DNA of 64,000 nucleotides from positions 106,242,393-106,306,392 of the forward strand of contig CM077115.1 in NCBI GenBank assembly GCA_039619475.1, given 5' to 3'. Under the pieces are notes generated by a model that searched no databases, was not told where the DNA came from, and saw nothing but the letters and a program-made list of their open reading frames with translations. A program made the position numbers and the translations under genes. The stretch is from Icerya purchasi (taxonomy: Eukaryota; Arthropoda; Insecta; Hemiptera; Monophlebidae). Shown in pieces: positions 58,461 through 64,000 of this stretch (position 1 is the first letter of the stretch; each line of letters opens with the position of its first letter).

Positions 58461-59918
58461 AACTTACGTTTTTAATATGCTCCGCTTGCGGAACGAGACA
58501 AGATAGTCTTGAAACGAAACCTTTAATAGGTAATGGAAAAGGTAAAGTGGCACACTGACTGTTTAACCCTGACGAGCCCAGACGTATATGCAAGAAGCGC
58601 AACAGTAATCATTACCATAAACCATTTGGACACTGTGGACGTCAGCCGGGCAAACTGGTTTTTACTACTGATATATATACACACACACACACAAAATATC
58701 CATTAGTTCGCTGGAATGTTAATGAATATACTCTGCCCCTCTAAATATATAAGTTTTCTCGCGGGATCGCTATTTATGATATATTAAAAGCGCAAAAATT
58801 AACATGAAGATTTTTGTTTTCCCTACCGTTTTATGGCTAGTTAATCTTTAGAGAAATTTATTATATTTTAATTATCGTGTCCTTAATATATAGTTATAAT
58901 AATGCGTATACTAAAGTTACCGTTAGAATTTGCTCTTATTTCGTCCTGAAATACACCGGCGGTGTAAGATTTTTTTTGTATACTTCGGCGTATTTTTTAA
59001 TTAATGTTACTCTCTACTATTCGTTATACTTCTCACATTCCTGCATAAGGTGAGCCAAGTAACTTCCAAGCTGATCATTTTTTAATTAACCGATAAACTG
59101 GATTAAGTATGTGATTCCACACACACACACACACACTGCCAGACCGCTAAATCGTCGGCTGAAGTGTGAATGCACTTTGTAGTATGTTTTACCAGTTTAA
59201 AAAAAAACCTTCTTCGTCCAGTTTTCCTTTGATAGAGAGATAATCTACAGTTAATTCAGTGATATCCACCACTCGATTTAAGGTAATATTGCTTGCAAGT
59301 AATTATCGGCCAATACATTTCTCATTACATAATACGTCCGAGTTTTCAAGGCAACCATACTTTCTATTTTATTCTCATCTCTGACGGAAACTATTCTATT
59401 TCACTTTCTAGCACTCCTTTTAATTTGTTACCTCTCAATTTTTCCAGCGCCTCATCATACTACAGTATGATTAAATTTTGCACTTAACATCGGGATTTTT
59501 ATAAACGTTAGTGCGCTTTACTTTTATTAAAGAAAACAGCTTCAGCGGTTCCATTATAACATCTATCATCTGTGTATGTCTTCATAATTAGGGAATTTCT
59601 ATTCGAGTTGTGCTGCTAGCACGCTATTATTAGCGACTAGTTATTTGTATCTATATCGGTATAGGTTACAGAGCACAACCGGCGTAAACGGAAAATATAT
59701 GTATCTGGCGAAGTTACCAGACACACTGCGACGAAAATGGCAATCTATATAATAATAATATGGAGAAGAAAAAAAAGGTTGCCGTCAGTTAACACAATGC
59801 GTTATATATTATTTCAAGGTAAATAACCCGAGATAAATTAACAAACGAAAAACATAGAAAAAAAAAATATATATAAATATTAAAAAATAAATCTTTTGAT
59901 AAAATGAACAAAAATACA
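58461..59918. other. Spacer with CA microsatellites
   Basis: Short CA runs at 58,678-58,694 and 59,119-59,136. No coding motif. Confidence 0.5.
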
Positions 59919-60130
59919 TTAGGCGACAATTTGCCCGTGTACGATAATCGCATGGTTTTTTAAGGTGTGCTTATGCGTAAAATACTTAAAACAAATGGAA
60001 CATTTGAAAGATTTCGGTACACCACATTCGTAGGTATAATGTCGCCTCATATGTCCTTTCTGCTTATAGCGCCGTCCGCAGTTGTTGGGACACGGATAAT
60101 TCTTATACCAAAAATCAATCGCTCGGAAAT
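59919..60130 (-). CDS. lola: lola alternative terminal exon 25, two zinc fingers
   Basis: 69 residues; acceptor ATATGTTTTTCAAACAG|AT, with a better pyrimidine tract than the left-hand exons and AT completing the split codon. The linker FRAIDFWYKNYP is aromatic. Finger 1 is Cys13, Cys17, His30, Cys35 (CPNNCGRRYKQKGHMRRH, YTYEC) and finger 2 is Cys43, Cys46, His59, His64 (FKYFTHKHTLKNH). The inter-finger linker is GVPKSFK. The tail is GQIVA. No ATG precedes the fingers. It is the rightmost intact finger exon in view, hence nearest to the expected shared 5' exons, and the most divergent. Confidence 0.92.
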
Positions 60131-61161
60131 CTGTTTGAAAAACATATAGAAATAAAAATAGATTAATATGAAAGATCAGCCATCGGCAATACTAGTTTGA
60201 ACGGGCACGAGTAAAAAATTATACAAGGGAAAGAATGGACACGGTTAACCGACAACCATAAAAACACGATACTTTCCCCTAGAAACACGTTATTCTACCT
60301 TGCATAAAATACGGAACTTTAATATGCGGGGAGGGGGGGGGCGTTTGATTTTGAAAAAAAAGAAAAACCTCCCCGAAAAGAGTGTATAAATATATAATAA
60401 ATAGGCAGGTTTACCATGCGTGTGCCTATCAAAATTATTTTGTACCATATAAAAGTATTAACACTGCATGCAATTGCAAACAACTGTTTACTTCAGGATC
60501 GTCTAAAGTAAAATTATTGATGTGAAAAGTCGAGTAATCGAAAATTCTCAATATTTCACAATTCCGTGCCCTCTATATCAATACTGGATGGAGGTAAAAA
60601 GAAAATTTTCAAAAGATTCAAAATAGTTTTTTATTAATTTTTTTTTTTTTTTTTTTTGATAATAAAGCGAATTAAGTTCTCATCTCCGACACTACTATGG
60701 ACGTGTGCCAACTGCAGAAATTCTCCGCGTCCTACCGATTTTGATCACCTTCGCCAGAAGGGAAAATAATTGGAATTTTTCTAAATAGCCAAACAAAGTC
60801 TCTCCGAAAAGATATACAACAAAATGTTTGCGGTGTTCAGTCAATGAGACTGAAGTCAGCTATAACTTATAAAGTTATGCAAAAGAGAATCCTCCGGACT
60901 ACAGGGCTAGTTCGCGAATAAAAGCATTCTTTTGTATTATATAAGAAATCTCAAAAAACGGCTAATTAGGCCACGGTGCTGATAATAGTAATTCGCGTAC
61001 GCTTTGTATATGCTCTTTCTGAATCTTCAAAAATGTTTTCGTAAGAGGCCAATAACAACACTTTATATTTTTCAATAAAATCTCGTTATTAAATATAATT
61101 ATAAACATTAATATCTTTTTAAAAACCCCGCCGGTTAATCCCGAGTACGCTGCTATATCAA

Positions 61162-61196
<35 letters not shown>

Positions 61197-61994
61197 TTAA
61201 ATTTTACGATTACCGCGCATTTTCCTTTTTGTTTAAATTCAGTGTCGAATTCCGATTATCAGCATAAAATTTGGAACTCAAATACTGTGGAACTCGCGTG
61301 AGTGCATGTACTAATATAACGCTTAGAGCAGGCAACCTAATTTATAATCGTTTTTTTTTTTTCTTTTTCACTATTATCATAAAATGGTACTAATCTAGTC
61401 ATTTGTGATTTTCATTCATTTATCCGGTCCAAAAACTTTAATTTTTACAATCGAAATTATCATTTTTCCGAACATGATCATTTATGAAATAACATTAAAT
61501 TTTCCTTGGAGTTCAGAGCGGGCGACTCGAATGAGAACATTTTTGAAAATGATTCGAACAGCTTTCGGGAAGTTCAGGTATAGAATTTTTCAATTACCTA
61601 TGTTCCTTGCTTATTTTCCCAGAAAGTTCTTGGATTGTCTTTTAAGGAGAATGTTCTTAATCATAACACCTTTGTTCCACGCAAATATGAAATAAAACTT
61701 GTAAAAATAATTTGTATTTTAAAAAAAAAAAAAAAAAAAAAACGACAATAAAATATGGCAAACATTTTAAAACCTACAAACATAATTAATTTTCATCAAC
61801 CTCTGCTTCATTAATAAAAACTAATCGTCACTCCCATCACAGACTGGAGTCGCCGCTCCTTAATCTATCCGACTTCTATAATAATACCGGGAAGTTACGT
61901 AGAGTAAAAGGCTAACTCGACATACTTTTCAAATCCATTGAACCCGGTGTGCATTATGAGAAACTTTCCTTCTCCGACTTCTTATTTGGAGTAC
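60131..61994. other. Spacer, nothing recognised
   Basis: TA tract at 61,161-61,194, G run near 60,331, A run near 61,722-61,742. A 96-codon plus frame at 61,405 has no domain. Confidence 0.45.
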
Positions 61995-62130
61995 TTCTAC
62001 TCGTTTTACTTTAATAAATGGCTGATTAGCCATCATAATAAGCTGGACAAAATCGAAACTATACTACTTGTAGCGTCGCCATTATTGAGACTAGCCGACT
62101 GCATTTGTATCGCAGAATGTCTAGAGCGTT
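61995..62130 (-). pseudogene. Possible remnant of a zinc-finger exon (weak)
   Basis: A stretch complementary to TTGTAGCGTCGCCATTATTG resembles the block coding NNCGRRYK in intact exons, with small deletions. Nothing after it can be aligned safely. The similarity covers about 25 bases only. Confidence 0.3.
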
Positions 62131-62177
62131 TTTTGTTTTTTTTTTTTTTTTTTTTTACCGTTAAAATGCTCGACTAG

Positions 62178-62625
62178 TATAAACTTGCAACTATCAGATT
62201 CGGATCATTTTCGGACTCGCTTATCTATAAAAATCTGTTTTCGGGGGAAGTCATACTAGAGAAAGATGAACTGCACATCGGTGATGAACGTCAATGGCCC
62301 CGGGTAAATGCTGCGAAGCAAATACGTAAGAAATAAAAATAAAAAAAAAAAAAAAAAAGAGAATAAAACAAAATAAAAAAATTTCAGAAATACAAAAAAA
62401 AATTTATTAATTAAAAAATGAAGTTTAGAACGCTGACAGATACAAACGCTAATTACAGAAGGAGATATTTTAACGGTAGAATTCAATGAAATATCTGAAA
62501 ATCTTTTTATGGAAACGTTTGATGAGTTTAAAATCGATTTCCATGTCAAAGTCGTCTCTAACCAGCGTGTGTCAACTGGCGCAAAAGTATTTTTAATACC
62601 CACGTTGCACGATGGAATGAAATAA
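62178..62625 (+). other. Two coding-like stretches on the plus strand
   Basis: 62,178-62,336 is open for 52 codons (FGSFSDSLIYKNLFSGEVIL, then EKDELHIGDERQWPR) with a donor-like CCCCGG|GTAAAT at 62,304. 62,437-62,625 is open for 62 codons (EGDILTVEFNEISENLFMET, then FDEFKIDFHVKVVSNQRVST and so on to HDGMK) after an acceptor-like TAATTACAG at 62,458. The AT-rich stretch between could be an intron, but the phases (0 and 1) do not agree. I do not recognise the protein. A broken transposon ORF or a nested gene are both possible. Confidence 0.35.
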
Positions 62626-62729
62626 TTAATCAAGAAGGCAATAATGAAATCTGCTCAAAATAACTACAGTTGCAGGCTAGAAAAAAAAGTTACATACGAG
62701 ATGATACTAACGGGAAATTAGATAAGAAT

Positions 62730-62945
62730 CCGATGAATATATAGACCACGTGAAATTTTAAAGTGCCCCGCTTTTGCGTAAACGATTTTGAACGTACGGG
62801 CACAAGCGAAGCACTTTCGACGACCGCATTCAAAACATATCTCGCCCATGTTTGTAACTTCGGTCGCAGTGATTCGGACAACACGCAGTCGATTGCGGAC
62901 TGGCTAGCTTTCAAAATAATCGCCGCTGCAGCCCAGCGTGTCACT
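62730..62945 (-). pseudogene. Decayed lola zinc-finger exon
   Basis: CCPNHCDRSYKHGRDM is legible, followed by a deletion up to ECGRRKCFACARTF. In the next frame KSFTQKRGTLKFH follows. The stretch HYRY is lost, the first Cys pair of finger 2 is damaged and there are frame changes. It lies to the right of the last intact exon, showing the array once extended further toward the shared exons. Confidence 0.75.
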
Positions 62946-63388
62946 TTAAAAAGGTAAGTGAAAACTCCATTAATCACTAAACGGTATGTTTCAGGCGTGT
63001 GCGTACAGTTCAAAAATGACGCATCCTTCGCCATAGTCTGAATCGATAGTAATCAAGCATCGCCAACGTCACCGTAACTTATTTACGCTGAGTACGCTCG
63101 AAATATGGAAAAATATTAATAAGTTATCGACACGACAGATAACGAGCGTAAACGTGGCCTCGCTATCCTGTGTTCCATTCGCGTTGAAGGTTGATTTAAT
63201 ATGTACATATATATACACCTTTTGAGACAGCGTCAGCGATGTTTGCTATTATTCCCGCGCCCTTTTTATTCTAAACCGGAGGAGGAATAATAAATCAAAT
63301 CAAAGCGTTTTTTTTATTCATTTTACAATACACAACACATAAAGGACTCTAGAAAAATGATGAAACGTAAGAAGTAGAGTGGCACAGG
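62946..63388. other. Spacer, nothing recognised
   Basis: Mixed sequence without motif, ending at the retrotransposon fragment. Confidence 0.4.
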
Positions 63389-63940
63389 TTACATCAAGAA
63401 GCGATTAGAGATAGAAAAAATGAATGCAGTGAACACAGTAAAGAGTCGGGAGGCCAAGGCCAAGGCCAAGCAAATTGGTATAAGAGATTGCGCACGTTCC
63501 GAGGAAATACAGGAACATTCGAAAAGAACTTGATATGCATCACAGGTCGAATTTAAGATAGGAGAGAACGAAAGGGACACAAACAACGGAGACTGAACAA
63601 TCGCAAAACGAATGAGAGAAGCAGAAAGCAGACTATGATTAAAACGAAGGCAAACTATGGAAGAAGTAACAGAACCACTGATGCAGGGAAAATTATTAAA
63701 ACAGGAAGAAGAGGGTGGAGAGGGTTGTAAGGTAAAAGGAGTTGGGGTTGAAGAAAAGAGACGGATAGAGATCAATCCGAAAATCAGGTGAGAACAGTAA
63801 AAGAGGAAGCAAAGAGTTTGGGAGGGGAATCTGCCTATGAAACGACCATTTACTGCAGTTGAACATTGCAAAGAGTCGGCAAGATCGTTACTGGTGATAC
63901 CACAGTGGCCCGGAATCAAAACAGTTCAATTAGGATAGAA
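63389..63940 (-). mobile_element. Non-LTR retrotransposon fragment (RNase H end and C-terminus)
   Basis: An open frame of 176 codons begins with PGHCGITSNDLADSL, the RNase H motif (usually W.PGH.GI.GNE.AD), near residues 3-17. It continues to LRFNHSLLSASLIRFAIVQS and CDAYQVLFECSCISSERAQS, the typical R1/jockey C-terminal region with a worn Cys/His knuckle. The 5' part is missing: upstream there are stops before the window end. The long open frame suggests moderate age. Same orientation as the lola exons. Confidence 0.85.
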
Positions 63941-64000
63941 CGCTAATAAATTATAAATTAAGGAACAAATATAAAGAATAATAGGGTCCGACGAGGGTTT

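Overview
This looks like arthropod, almost certainly insect, nuclear DNA: AT-rich, with many homopolymer and microsatellite tracts, short coding islands in long non-coding stretches, eukaryotic splice sites, non-LTR retrotransposon pieces and MITEs. There is no sign of operons or bacterial ribosome binding sites. I cannot name the order or species.

The window lies inside one complex locus read on the minus strand. I recognise it as the variable 3' part of longitudinals lacking (lola), the BTB zinc-finger gene in which a shared 5' part (BTB domain) is spliced to one of many alternative terminal exons. I count 25 intact zinc-finger terminal exons and about 13 decayed ones (10 clear, 3 doubtful). 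All run right to left. Every intact one starts two bases before a codon, so all accept the same phase-1 upstream exon. Each has its own stop and none needs its own ATG. The usual product is 66-76 residues: a variable linker, finger 1 of the form C-x3-C-x12-H-x4-C (typically CPNNCGRSYK...H.YEC), finger 2 of classical C2H2 form, and a short tail, often HRVVM or HRVIM. Two exons carry a third finger. No BTB exon is seen, so the shared exons should lie to the right of the window.

Layout: 0-3.9 kb is a young tandem cluster of five exons plus relics. 6.5-12.2 kb holds four exons, including both three-finger ones, and relics. 13-20 kb is a second tandem cluster of seven similar exons with several broken ones. 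From 21 to 60 kb nine more divergent exons sit singly, one every 3-9 kb. A short, non-zinc-finger open exon at 57,282-57,400 has the same phase and may be a further lola ending.

The spacers hold four non-LTR retrotransposon fragments (4.9, 19, 48.6, 63.6 kb), a long-arm foldback element (35.3-36.4 kb), a 1 kb element with inverted ends and a possible 8-bp target duplication (37.8-38.8 kb), a strong palindrome (13.0 kb), a tRNA-derived SINE with an inverted relative (58.0-58.5 kb) and another relative at 23.5 kb, and a dispersed repeat family. All intact host coding sequence I can support is lola endings. They work together as a choice: one transcript uses one exon, giving BTB proteins with different DNA-binding ends. 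Tandem duplication and decay seem to be renewing the left part of that repertoire.
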